A stretch of 64,000 bases of DNA from positions 124,001 through 188,000 of the forward strand of contig NZ_JACEMU010000015.1 of NCBI RefSeq assembly GCF_013868135.1, written 5' to 3'. Positions within the stretch are counted from its first letter, which is position 1; every line of letters starts with the position of its first letter. Position numbers and translations under genes: made by a program. The stretch is from Paracoccus sp. S1E-3 (GTDB taxonomy: Bacteria > Pseudomonadota > Alphaproteobacteria > Rhodobacterales > Rhodobacteraceae). The notes under the pieces are model-generated. The model searched no databases. It worked only from the letters and a program-made list of their open reading frames with translations, and was not told where the DNA came from. This document shows positions 26,448 to 33,652 of this stretch, piece by piece.

Positions 26448-26557
26448 AAAGATGAGACGCATAGAGAAGCATCTGGACACATGAAGACTGTAGTCGAGCT
26501 TAATTAATTGATTTCAAATTAATTTCGTTCAATCTGAGACGAATGGAGACAAAATTT

Positions 26558-26572
26558 TGGTAGGCCCGGAGG
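26558..26572. repeat. Right attachment core (att), within tRNA 3' end
   Basis: TGGTAGGCCCGGAGG, covering the encoded CCA, the discriminator base, the 3' acceptor strand and the first bases of the T-arm. It is identical to 16778-16792 and keeps the tRNA intact on this side. Confidence 0.85.
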
Positions 26573-26633
26573 GACTTGAACCCCCAACCAAGGCGTTATG
26601 AGCGCCCTGCTCTGACCATTGAGCTACAGGCCC
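26558..26633 (-). tRNA. tRNA with anticodon CAU, probably Ile2 (lysidine) type
   Basis: 76 nt including encoded CCA. A full cloverleaf can be drawn: acceptor GGGCCTG with CGGGCCT (two G-U pairs), D-stem GCTC/GAGC, anticodon loop CTCATAA with CAU at 26598-26600, 5-base variable loop and T-loop TTCAAGT. The short D-loop (AATGGTCA) and the general pattern resemble tRNA-Ile2, whose C34 is changed to lysidine, more than elongator tRNA-Met; this choice is not certain. Its 3' end is the integration site of the island. Confidence 0.9.
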
Positions 26634-26777
26634 GTCCAACAGTCTCTGCCTGACTAGTCAGCACAGGGCGAAGGGTCAAGCGGCAGCGATTGCGAATTCC
26701 CCCTGTCCTTGTCGTGCTGGTCCATGGCAGAGCGCCCGCGCATGTTCTCGACCGGGGCGCTTCCCGCGCTGAACGAC

Positions 26778-26918
26778 ATGCCAAGCGACCCGCAAGTCGT
26801 GAAAATCATTGTCATCATCGCCGCCGTTGCGGGCGTGCTTCTGCCGCTGATGTGCCGTCTGGGTGTCGGACAGGCGGCCAGGTTGAAGGAAAAGCAGGAG
26901 TCCCGGGCCGGGCGCTGA
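26778..26918 (+). CDS. Possible small single-pass membrane protein
   Basis: A 46-residue open frame starting MPSDPQVVK, with one strongly hydrophobic helix (about 10-26, IIVIIAAVAGVLLPLM) and a basic C-terminal tail. An in-frame ATG at 26709 would make it 69 residues. No good Shine-Dalgarno is seen and I do not recognise a family. It is the only gene-like feature in the 369 bases between the tRNA and purM. Topology looks real, but it could be chance. Confidence 0.35.
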   Translation: MPSDPQVVKIIVIIAAVAGVLLPLMCRLGVGQAARLKEKQESRAGR

Positions 26919-26941
26919 CCCTTCCGCGATTGCCAGCGCCG

Positions 26942-26981
26942 GGCCCTTGCGCTATCGGGGGGCAAATTCAGCGCAAGGGCC
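26942..26981 (+). other. Perfect 11-bp stem-loop just upstream of purM
   Basis: GGCCCTTGCGC (26942-26952) pairs perfectly with GCGCAAGGGCC (26971-26981) around an 18-base loop. It ends 21 bases before the purM ATG and just before its GAAGGGG ribosome-binding site. There is no T-run, so it is more likely a 5'-leader structure or protein-binding palindrome than a terminator. Confidence 0.5.
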
Positions 26982-27002
26982 TTGGGGCCGAAGGGGATCG
27001 CG

Positions 27003-28049
27003 ATGGTCGAGCGGGGCAAGGGGCTTTCCTATGCGGATGCAGGCGTCGATATCGACGCGGGCAACGAACTGGTCGAGCGGATCAAGCCTGCGGCCGCCGC
27101 CACCCGGCGGCCCGGCACCATGTCCGGGCTGGGCGGTTTCGGGGCGCTGTTCGATGTGAAGGCCGCAGGCTATAGCGACCCGATCCTGGTTGCCGCGACC
27201 GATGGCGTCGGCACCAAGCTGCGGATCGGGATTGATACCGGCGAACTCGACGGGCTGGGCATCGACCTTGTGGCGATGTGCGTCAACGATCTGGTCTGCC
27301 AAGGCGCCGAGCCGCTGTTTTTCCTGGATTATTTCGCCACTGGCAAGCTGTCCGTGGACGAAGGCGCCCGCGTCATCAACGGCATCGCCGAAGGCTGCCG
27401 CCGGTCCGGCTGCGCGCTGATCGGGGGCGAGACGGCGGAAATGCCGGGCATGTATCACGATGGCGACTTCGATCTGGCGGGCTTTGCGGTTGGCGCGATG
27501 GAACGCGGCTCTGACCTGCCGAAGGGCGTGAAGGATGGGGATGTGCTGCTGGGGCTGACCTCGGACGGGGTGCATTCCAACGGCTTCTCGCTGGTCCGCC
27601 GCGTGGCCGAGGCCGCCGGTCTGGGCTGGCAGGATGCCGCCCCCTTCGCGGATGGCACTTTGGGGCAGGCGCTGCTGGTACCGACGCGGCTGTATGTGCA
27701 GCCCGCGCTGGCGGCGATCCGGGCGGGCGGCGTCCACGGCCTTGCCCATATCACCGGCGGCGGGCTGACCGAAAACCTGCCGCGTATCCTGCCTGAAGGG
27801 CTTGGCGCGGAAATCGACCTTGGTGCATGGGTGCTGCCGCCGGTGTTCACATGGCTGGCCGAAGCAGGCGGCGTCACCGCGCCCGAGATGCTGAAGACCT
27901 TCAACTGCGGCATCGGCATGGTGCTGGTGGTGGATGCGGCCCGCGCCGGAGACCTGTCCGGGTTGCTGGGCCAGATGGGCGAAACCGTGGTGCCGCTGGG
28001 CGATGTGGTGCCGGGGCAGGGGGTCCGGTACAGCGGCACGCTGGCGTGA
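27003..28049 (+). CDS. purM: Phosphoribosylformylglycinamidine cyclo-ligase (AIR synthetase)
   Basis: 348 residues. Converts FGAM to aminoimidazole ribotide with ATP in purine synthesis. The ATG at 27003 has GAAGGGG upstream; a TTG 21 bases earlier is less likely. Family blocks: [18 protein letters not shown] (about 6-23), [11 protein letters not shown] (about 63-73), [16 protein letters not shown] (about 102-117) and the [10 protein letters not shown] loop (about 143-152). Its stop overlaps purN (GTGA), so the two genes are co-translated. Confidence 0.96.
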   Translation: MVERGKGLSYADAGVDIDAGNELVERIKPAAAATRRPGTMSGLGGFGALFDVKAAGYSDPILVAATDGVGTKLRIGIDTGELDGLGIDLVAMCVNDLVCQGAEPLFFLDYFATGKLSVDEGARVINGIAEGCRRSGCALIGGETAEMPGMYHDGDFDLAGFAVGAMERGSDLPKGVKDGDVLLGLTSDGVHSNGFSLVRRVAEAAGLGWQDAAPFADGTLGQALLVPTRLYVQPALAAIRAGGVHGLAHITGGGLTENLPRILPEGLGAEIDLGAWVLPPVFTWLAEAGGVTAPEMLKTFNCGIGMVLVVDAARAGDLSGLLGQMGETVVPLGDVVPGQGVRYSGTLA

Positions 28050-28633
28050 AACGCGCGGCCATTCTGATTTCGGGGGGCGGATCGAACATGGTCCGACTGA
28101 TCGAAAGCATGGTCGGCGACCACCCGGCACGCGCCGTGCTGGTGGGGTCGAATGACCCCAATGCGGGCGGGCTGGCCAAGGCCGCCGCGATGGGCGTGGG
28201 CACCTTCGCCGTCGATCACCGCCCCTTCGGCCGCGATCGCGCGGGTTTTGAGGCCGAACTGATCCGCCATCTGGACGCGGCCCAGCCCGATCTTCTGGTG
28301 CTCGCGGGGTTCATGCGCATCCTGACCCCCGATTTCGTGCGCCATTTTGAAGGGCGCATGCTGAACATCCACCCCTCGCTGCTGCCGAAATATCCGGGCC
28401 TGCACACCCATGCCCGCGCGATCGAGGCGGGCGATCTGGAAGCGGGCTGCACCGTCCATGAGGTCACCGCCGATCTGGATGCCGGGCCGATCCTCGGGCA
28501 GGCGCGGGTGCCGGTATTGGCCGGGGATACGCCCGACGATCTGGCCGCGCGGGTGCTGGTGCAGGAGCATCGGCTGTATCCGGCGGTTCTGCGCCGCTTT
28601 GCCGCGGGCGACCGGACGCGGCTGGACCTCTGA
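28046..28633 (+). CDS. purN: Phosphoribosylglycinamide formyltransferase
   Basis: 195 residues from the GTG at 28046, which overlaps the purM stop. Transfers the formyl group from 10-formyl-THF to GAR. Visible motifs are the N-terminal LISGGGSNM phosphate loop (about 7-15), AGFMRIL (about 90) and the catalytic [16 protein letters not shown] segment (about 107-122), with the family's Asn-His-Asp set completed by [10 protein letters not shown] (about 144-153). Confidence 0.96.
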   Translation: MKRAAILISGGGSNMVRLIESMVGDHPARAVLVGSNDPNAGGLAKAAAMGVGTFAVDHRPFGRDRAGFEAELIRHLDAAQPDLLVLAGFMRILTPDFVRHFEGRMLNIHPSLLPKYPGLHTHARAIEAGDLEAGCTVHEVTADLDAGPILGQARVPVLAGDTPDDLAARVLVQEHRLYPAVLRRFAAGDRTRLDL

Positions 28634-28694
28634 CCCCCCGTTGAACCTCGCCTCGTTTTCCGGCAGGCTCTGCTGATCCAGCCGAGGATGCCAG

Positions 28695-29450
28695 ATGACC
28701 ACCCCTCCCGCAGTTGGCCTTTTCGTGACCTGCCTGGTCGACGCCATGCGCCCGCAGATCGGTTTTGCGACCCTGAAACTGCTGGAGCAGGCGGGCTGCA
28801 GGGTCGATGTTCCCCGCGCCCAGACCTGCTGCGGCCAGCCCGCCGGCAACAGCGGCGACCGGAAAGCCGCGGCGGCGCTGGCGAAGCAGGTGATCGCGGC
28901 CTTCGAGAAGTTCGACTATCTGGTCGCGCCCTCTGGGTCCTGCGTGGGGCAGATCCGGTCCTATCCCGCACTGATGGACAATCCGGGGTGGCGCAGGCGG
29001 GCCGAGGATCTGGCGGCGAAATCCTTTGAAATCCTGAGCTTTCTGCACGATGTGATGGGCTGGCGGCCGAACGGCGTGCGGCTGGATGCCACCGCCACCT
29101 ATCACGACAGCTGCTCTGGCCTGCGCGAACTGGGGGTCGAGGCGCAGCCCCGCGCGCTGCTGGAAAGCGTCGAGGGGCTGGAGATGCGGCCTTTGAACGG
29201 GGCCAATGTCTGCTGCGGTTTCGGGGGCACCTTCTGCGTGAAATATCCCGAGATATCGACCGCCATCGTGTCGGAAAAATCCGCCAATATCGCCGCGACC
29301 GGGGCCGATCTGCTGCTGGCGGGCGATCTGGGCTGCCTGATGAACATGGCCGGGCGCCTGCATCGCGAAGGGGCCGCCACCCGCTGCTTCCACACCGCCG
29401 AAGTGCTGGCCGGCATGGCGGATGGCCCCGCAATCGGCGAGGACACGTGA
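28695..29450 (+). CDS. lutA: Lactate utilisation protein A, (Fe-S)-binding oxidoreductase
   Basis: 251 residues with two CCG-domain motifs, TCCGQPAGN (about 44-52) and VCCGFGGTFCVKYPE (about 173-187), that bind an iron-sulfur centre. It opens GLFVTCLVD, as in LutA/YkgE. LutABC oxidises L-lactate to pyruvate on the inner face of the membrane. First of three tightly overlapping genes; lutB starts within its stop codon. Confidence 0.94.
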   Translation: MTTPPAVGLFVTCLVDAMRPQIGFATLKLLEQAGCRVDVPRAQTCCGQPAGNSGDRKAAAALAKQVIAAFEKFDYLVAPSGSCVGQIRSYPALMDNPGWRRRAEDLAAKSFEILSFLHDVMGWRPNGVRLDATATYHDSCSGLRELGVEAQPRALLESVEGLEMRPLNGANVCCGFGGTFCVKYPEISTAIVSEKSANIAATGADLLLAGDLGCLMNMAGRLHREGAATRCFHTAEVLAGMADGPAIGEDT

Positions 29451-30856
29451 TGGCCGATGCCGCCTTCAAGCAGCGCGCGCATGATGCGCTGGCGGATACG
29501 AACCTGAAGACCGCCATAGACCGCACCACCGGCACCGCCGAGACCAAGCGCGCCATCGCGGTCGAGGCTTTCCCCGAATTTCAGGCGGCGCGCAGCCGTG
29601 CGGCGGCGATCAAGGATCACGTGATTGCCAATCTCGATCACTATCTGATTGAATTTGAACGCAATGCCACGGCCTCCGGCGCGCAGGTCCATTGGGCGCG
29701 GGACGCGGCCGAGGCGGCGGCCATCGTCACGAAAATCTGCACCGATGCGGATGCGAAGATCGTGACCCGCGCCAAATCCATGCTGGGCGAGGAGATCGGC
29801 CTGCCTCATGCGCTGGAGGAGGCCGGGATCGAGCGGGTCGAAACCGATCTGGCCGAGCATATCATCCAACTCGCGCAGGAACGGCCCAGCCACATCATCT
29901 GGCCCGCCATGCACCGCACCCGCGAGGATGTCGCCACCCTGTTCTTCAAGGACCATCACCCGCCGCCGGAGGCGGATGATCCGGCCGCGATGGTGGCCTC
30001 GGCCCGGCGGGTATTGCGCGCGAAATTCATGGCCGCCGATGTGGGGATCTCGGGGGCGAATTTTCTGGTCGCCGATACCGGCGCCACCTGCACCGTCACC
30101 AACGAGGGCAATGCCGAACTGTCGACCACGCCGCCCCGCATCCATATCGTCACGGCGGGGATCGAGAAAATCGTGCCCTCGACCGATCACGCCATGGCGC
30201 TGCTGCGGGTGCTGGTGCGTTCCGCGACGGGGGGCGAGATCACCCAATACACCACTTTCCATTGCGGCCCGAAACGTCCCGGCGATGCCGACGGTCCCGA
30301 GGAAATGCATATCGTGCTGGTCGATAACGGCCGCACGCGCATGATCGGCGACGAGTTCCGGCAGATGCTGCGCTGCATCCGCTGCGGCGCCTGCATGAAC
30401 CATTGCGTCGTCTATCGGCAGATTGGCGGTCACGCTTATGGCGGCACCTATCCGGGCCCGATGGGCGCGGTGCTGACGCCGGTGCTGGACGGGCTGGCGC
30501 AAAGCCGCGATCTGCCCCATGCCTGCACCATGAATGGCCGCTGCGAGGAGGTCTGCCCGGTCCGCATCCCGCTGAAAACCCTTCTGAAAGCCTGGCGCGT
30601 GCGGACATGGGACGAGGGCCTGGTCGAAAAGCCGCTGCGTTACGGCCTCGGGCTGTGGGGCTTCGCGGCGCGCCGGCCCTGGCTTTACCATCTCGGCGCC
30701 CGCATGGCGCTGCCGGTGATGCGGCTGTTCGGGCGCGGCTGGATCCGCAGGTTGCCGCTGGCGGGCGGCTGGACCGACAGCCGCGATCTGCCCGCGCCCG
30801 CTGCGCGCAGCTTCATGGACCAGTATCGCCGCCAGCAGAAGGACGCCCGGAAATGA
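29450..30856 (+). CDS. lutB: Lactate utilisation iron-sulfur protein B
   Basis: 468 residues from the ATG at 29450; a GTG three bases earlier is also in frame. An N-terminal LUD domain (about 60-290, with GANFLVADTGATCTVTNEGN near 195) is followed by two [4Fe-4S] motifs, CIRCGACMNHC (about 307-317) and CTMNGRCEEVCP (about 360-371). The C-terminal region matches DUF3390. It overlaps lutA and lutC and would transfer electrons from lactate oxidation to the quinone pool. Confidence 0.94.
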   Translation: MADAAFKQRAHDALADTNLKTAIDRTTGTAETKRAIAVEAFPEFQAARSRAAAIKDHVIANLDHYLIEFERNATASGAQVHWARDAAEAAAIVTKICTDADAKIVTRAKSMLGEEIGLPHALEEAGIERVETDLAEHIIQLAQERPSHIIWPAMHRTREDVATLFFKDHHPPPEADDPAAMVASARRVLRAKFMAADVGISGANFLVADTGATCTVTNEGNAELSTTPPRIHIVTAGIEKIVPSTDHAMALLRVLVRSATGGEITQYTTFHCGPKRPGDADGPEEMHIVLVDNGRTRMIGDEFRQMLRCIRCGACMNHCVVYRQIGGHAYGGTYPGPMGAVLTPVLDGLAQSRDLPHACTMNGRCEEVCPVRIPLKTLLKAWRVRTWDEGLVEKPLRYGLGLWGFAARRPWLYHLGARMALPVMRLFGRGWIRRLPLAGGWTDSRDLPAPAARSFMDQYRRQQKDARK

Positions 30857-31512
30857 GCGCGCGTGACGACATCCTCGCCGCGATCCGCACCGGCCTGACC
30901 CATGGGCGCGACGGTGCGCTGCCGAGGCAGACGCCCGCGCAGATTGCCGCCGAAGCCGCTGCCCTGCTGGCCGACCCGGATGAAATCCGCCCCGCGCTGT
31001 CCGGCCCCGATCCGGTTGCCGCCTTCATCGCCAAATGCGCCAACCCCGCGCTGGGGGTGACACTGGAACGGCTGGCGGGGTGGGAGGCGCTGCCGCAGGC
31101 GGTCGCGGCCTATCTGACGCGTCACGATCTCGGCCCCCGGATCGCTGTCAGCGGCGATGCGCGACTGGACAGGTTGGCGCAGCTGCCCCTTGAAACGCAT
31201 CGCGACACCGCCCCTGACGAGGCCGCTGCCATCAGCGTGGCACTGTGGGGGATCGCGGAAACCGGATCGGTGGTGATTCATTCGGCGCCCGATCAGCCGA
31301 TCCTCAACGCCATGCTGCCACGGCACTGGCTGGTGGTGCTGGACGAAACCCGCATCCTGCCTTTTCTGGATGATTATGCCGCCCCAGCCGCGCCCGCGCC
31401 GCGCAATGCCGTGCTGATTACCGGATCATCGGGCACGACCGATATCGAGGGCTATTTCGTGCGCGGCGCCCATGGCCCCGGATTCGTTCATGTTCTTCTG
31501 ATTAGTCGTTGA
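30853..31512 (+). CDS. lutC: Lactate utilisation protein C (LUD domain)
   Basis: 219 residues from the ATG overlapping the lutB stop. A single LUD domain, with the conserved GIAETGSVVI strand (about 135-144), LPRHWLVVLDE (about 156-166) and the C-terminal SGTTDIEG motif (about 195-202), plus GAHGPGFVHVLLI at the end. It completes the LutABC complex. No lactate regulator gene lies nearby. Confidence 0.94.
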   Translation: MSARDDILAAIRTGLTHGRDGALPRQTPAQIAAEAAALLADPDEIRPALSGPDPVAAFIAKCANPALGVTLERLAGWEALPQAVAAYLTRHDLGPRIAVSGDARLDRLAQLPLETHRDTAPDEAAAISVALWGIAETGSVVIHSAPDQPILNAMLPRHWLVVLDETRILPFLDDYAAPAAPAPRNAVLITGSSGTTDIEGYFVRGAHGPGFVHVLLISR

Positions 31513-31522
31513 TTTTTATCAG
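31509..31522. promoter_or_regulatory. Candidate FNR/CRP-type box upstream of sqdB
   Basis: TTGATTTTTATCAG matches the FNR consensus TTGAT-N4-ATCAA at 9 of 10 positions. It overlaps the lutC stop and lies 139 bases before the sqdB ATG. One or two such 9/10 matches are expected by chance in a window this size, so the call is tentative. Confidence 0.3.
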
Positions 31523-31661
31523 TCGCGGCGCGAATCCGCCCTGTCACGCAGGTGTCGCATAACTGTCTTGCAGCGGTGATACGTGCCCTTTACTCATCAA
31601 CGCGAAGACGTCGTCTGATGCGATCGAAACAGGCGGCGAAGGCATTCAGGAAAGGCTACTC

Positions 31662-32924
31662 ATGCGTATTGCGGTTCTCGGTGGTGACGGGTTCGTCGGC
31701 TGGCCGACCTCGCTTCATCTGTCCAATCTGGGGCATGAGGTGCATATCATCGACAACCTCTCGCGCCGCTGGATCGATACCGAGCTGGGCGTGCAGTCGC
31801 TGACCCCGATGGATTCGATTCAGGAACGCTGCCGGATCTGGAAGCAGGAAACCGGGCGCCAGATCCATTTCCACCTGCTGAACCTCGCCAAGGAGTTCGA
31901 GCGCCTGAAGCAGTGGCTGGCCGAACACAAGCCCGATGCAGTGATCCATTTCGCCGAACAGCGCGCCGCGCCCTATTCGATGAAATCGGACCGCCACAAG
32001 GTCTATACCGTCGACAACAACGTCAACGCGACCCACAACCTGCTGGCGGCGCTGGTGGAAACCGGCATCGATGCGCATCTGGTCCATCTCGGCACCATGG
32101 GTGTCTACGGCTATTCATCGGTCGGTGCGCCGATCCCCGAAGGCTATCTGGACATCGAGATCGACACCCCCACGGGAAAGAAGGGCCAGCAGATCCTGTA
32201 TCCGACGCGGCCCGGTTCGGTCTATCACATGACCAAGAGCCTCGATCAGATCATGTTCCAGTTCTTTGCCCAGAATGACGGGCTGCGGATCACCGATCTG
32301 CATCAGGGCATCGTCTGGGGCACCCATACCGACCAGACCCGCCGGCACGAGCAACTGATAAACCGTTTCGACTATGACGGCGATTACGGCACGGTGCTGA
32401 ACCGTTTCCTCATTCAGGCGGCGATCGGCTATCCGCTGACGGTGCACGGCTCGGGCGGGCAGACCCGCGCCTTCATCCATATTCAGGACTGCGTGCGCTG
32501 CGTCGAACTGGCGCTGTCGGATGCGCCTGCCGCGGGCGAACGGGTGAAGATTTTCAACCAGATGACCGAGACACACCGCGTCCGCGATCTGGCGGACCTG
32601 GTGGCGCGGATGACCGGCGCCAAGGTGATGAACCTGCCCAACCCCCGCAAGGAGGCCGATGAAAACGAGTTGATCGTGAAGAACGACCAGTTCCTGGCGC
32701 TGGGTCTGAACCCGATCACGCTGGAAGACGGCCTGCTGACCGAAGTGGTGGAGGTGGCCAGGCGCTATGCCCATCGCATCGACCGCACAAGGGTGCCGGC
32801 GGTTTCCGCTTGGACCAAGGAGATCGCGACCAAGGTCGATCACGACCCGGAATCGCATCTGGGCGACGCCCATGCGGCGACAGAGGCGCCTCAACCCCGC
32901 TCGCGCGGCGGTCTGGGGCGATAG
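31662..32924 (+). CDS. sqdB: UDP-sulfoquinovose synthase-like NAD-dependent epimerase/dehydratase
   Basis: 420 residues, extended SDR. The Rossmann motif is GGDGFVGWPTSLHLS (about 7-21), followed by DNLSRRWIDTELG. HFAEQRAAPYSMKSD (about 103-117), THLG-type TMGVYGYSS and the catalytic YHMTK motif are present, and GGQTRAFIHIQDCVRCVEL (about 266-284) closely follows the SQD1 pattern. The family makes UDP-sulfoquinovose for the sulfolipid SQDG. No sqdD/C/X glycosyltransferase gene is adjacent, so function in sulfolipid rather than another sugar pathway is inferred. An AGGAAAGG ribosome-binding site lies upstream. Its 3' end overlaps the convergent channel gene by 34 bases. Confidence 0.85.
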   Translation: MRIAVLGGDGFVGWPTSLHLSNLGHEVHIIDNLSRRWIDTELGVQSLTPMDSIQERCRIWKQETGRQIHFHLLNLAKEFERLKQWLAEHKPDAVIHFAEQRAAPYSMKSDRHKVYTVDNNVNATHNLLAALVETGIDAHLVHLGTMGVYGYSSVGAPIPEGYLDIEIDTPTGKKGQQILYPTRPGSVYHMTKSLDQIMFQFFAQNDGLRITDLHQGIVWGTHTDQTRRHEQLINRFDYDGDYGTVLNRFLIQAAIGYPLTVHGSGGQTRAFIHIQDCVRCVELALSDAPAAGERVKIFNQMTETHRVRDLADLVARMTGAKVMNLPNPRKEADENELIVKNDQFLALGLNPITLEDGLLTEVVEVARRYAHRIDRTRVPAVSAWTKEIATKVDHDPESHLGDAHAATEAPQPRSRGGLGR

Positions 32925-33547
32925 GCGGGCAGGGACCAGCCCCGGATCATTGCCCCGGCGCGCAGGATGAAGGTCGCCGCCCCGCAGCCGATCAGCGCCA
33001 TCGGCCGGGGCAGCCCCAGCCAGACCAGCAGCACCCCGGCAAGCGCCCCTCCGAAGGCCGCGGTCAGATACAGTTCTGATCCTTTCAGGATCAGCGGCAC
33101 CTCGTTGCCGACCACGTCGCGGATCAGGCCGCCCATGCAGCCGGTGATGACGCCCGCGATCACCACGATGACCGGCCCGTAACCCGTCGCCAGCGCCACG
33201 CCGACCCCGGCGGGCACGGCCACGCCAAGCGCGATGGCGTCCAGCCATAACAGCCAGCGATAGCGGCTTTCGAGGAAGGGCGCCGTCCAATAGACAAAAA
33301 AGGCCGCCGCCGCGGCGGTGACGACCAGCCCCGGCCGTTCGACCCAGAAGACCGGATCGCGGCCCAGCACCAGGTCCCGCACCGTCCCGCCGCCAACGGC
33401 CGTCAGGGCGGCCATGAAGATGAAGCCGGTGATATCCAGCTGTTGCCGGCTGGCCACCAGCGCCCCGGTCAGCGCGAAAACCAGCACCGAGCCGTAATCG
33501 AGCGCCCAGATATACCCTGCCAGCGTGGAGACGATATCGGGGTTCAT
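32891..33547 (-). CDS. TRIC-type (UPF0126) cation channel family membrane protein
   Basis: 218 residues. AGGAGG lies six bases before the ATG at 33547; a start 18 codons further upstream is open but lacks this signal. Two repeats of three helices, each with a glycine-rich kink: ALTAVGGGTVRDLVLGRDP (about 47-65) and GVITGCMGGLIRDVVGNEVP (about 132-151). This is the duplicated UPF0126/TRIC architecture, a trimeric cation channel in characterised bacterial members. It is 105 bases downstream of the nitrate reductase gene on the same strand; a functional link is not apparent. Confidence 0.9.
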   Translation of the reverse strand: MNPDIVSTLAGYIWALDYGSVLVFALTGALVASRQQLDITGFIFMAALTAVGGGTVRDLVLGRDPVFWVERPGLVVTAAAAAFFVYWTAPFLESRYRWLLWLDAIALGVAVPAGVGVALATGYGPVIVVIAGVITGCMGGLIRDVVGNEVPLILKGSELYLTAAFGGALAGVLLVWLGLPRPMALIGCGAATFILRAGAMIRGWSLPAYRPRPPRERG

Positions 33548-33652
33548 CAACGGCCTCCTGATCGCGGATCTGGATCCGGGCTTGCCAGATTTTGCCCGCA
33601 CGGGAAAGGGGCAGCGGGGCGGACATGCCTGCGGTCCGCGCCGTCCTGCGCG

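Larger units (their letters stand above)
16778..26572. mobile_element. Genomic island integrated in tRNA(CAU): P4-type integrase, primase, type III R-M
   Basis: About 9.8 kb between two direct 15-bp copies of the tRNA 3' end. The integrase gene lies next to the intact tRNA and its start faces it, as in P4-like islands. Contents in plus-strand order are: about 0.7 kb of non-coding left end with arm-type repeats, serine recombinase, res and mod, a small SAM-like gene, primase-helicase and integrase. No capsid, portal, terminase, conjugation or replication-partition genes are visible, so it resembles a satellite or integrative plasmid-like element. No recognisable excisionase was found. Flanking genes hslR and purM are core genes. 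Mobility is inferred. Confidence 0.88.

Noticed and set aside
26942-27002. Purine riboswitch upstream of purM
   Set aside because: Only a single stem is present; no three-way junction or conserved aptamer core can be drawn.
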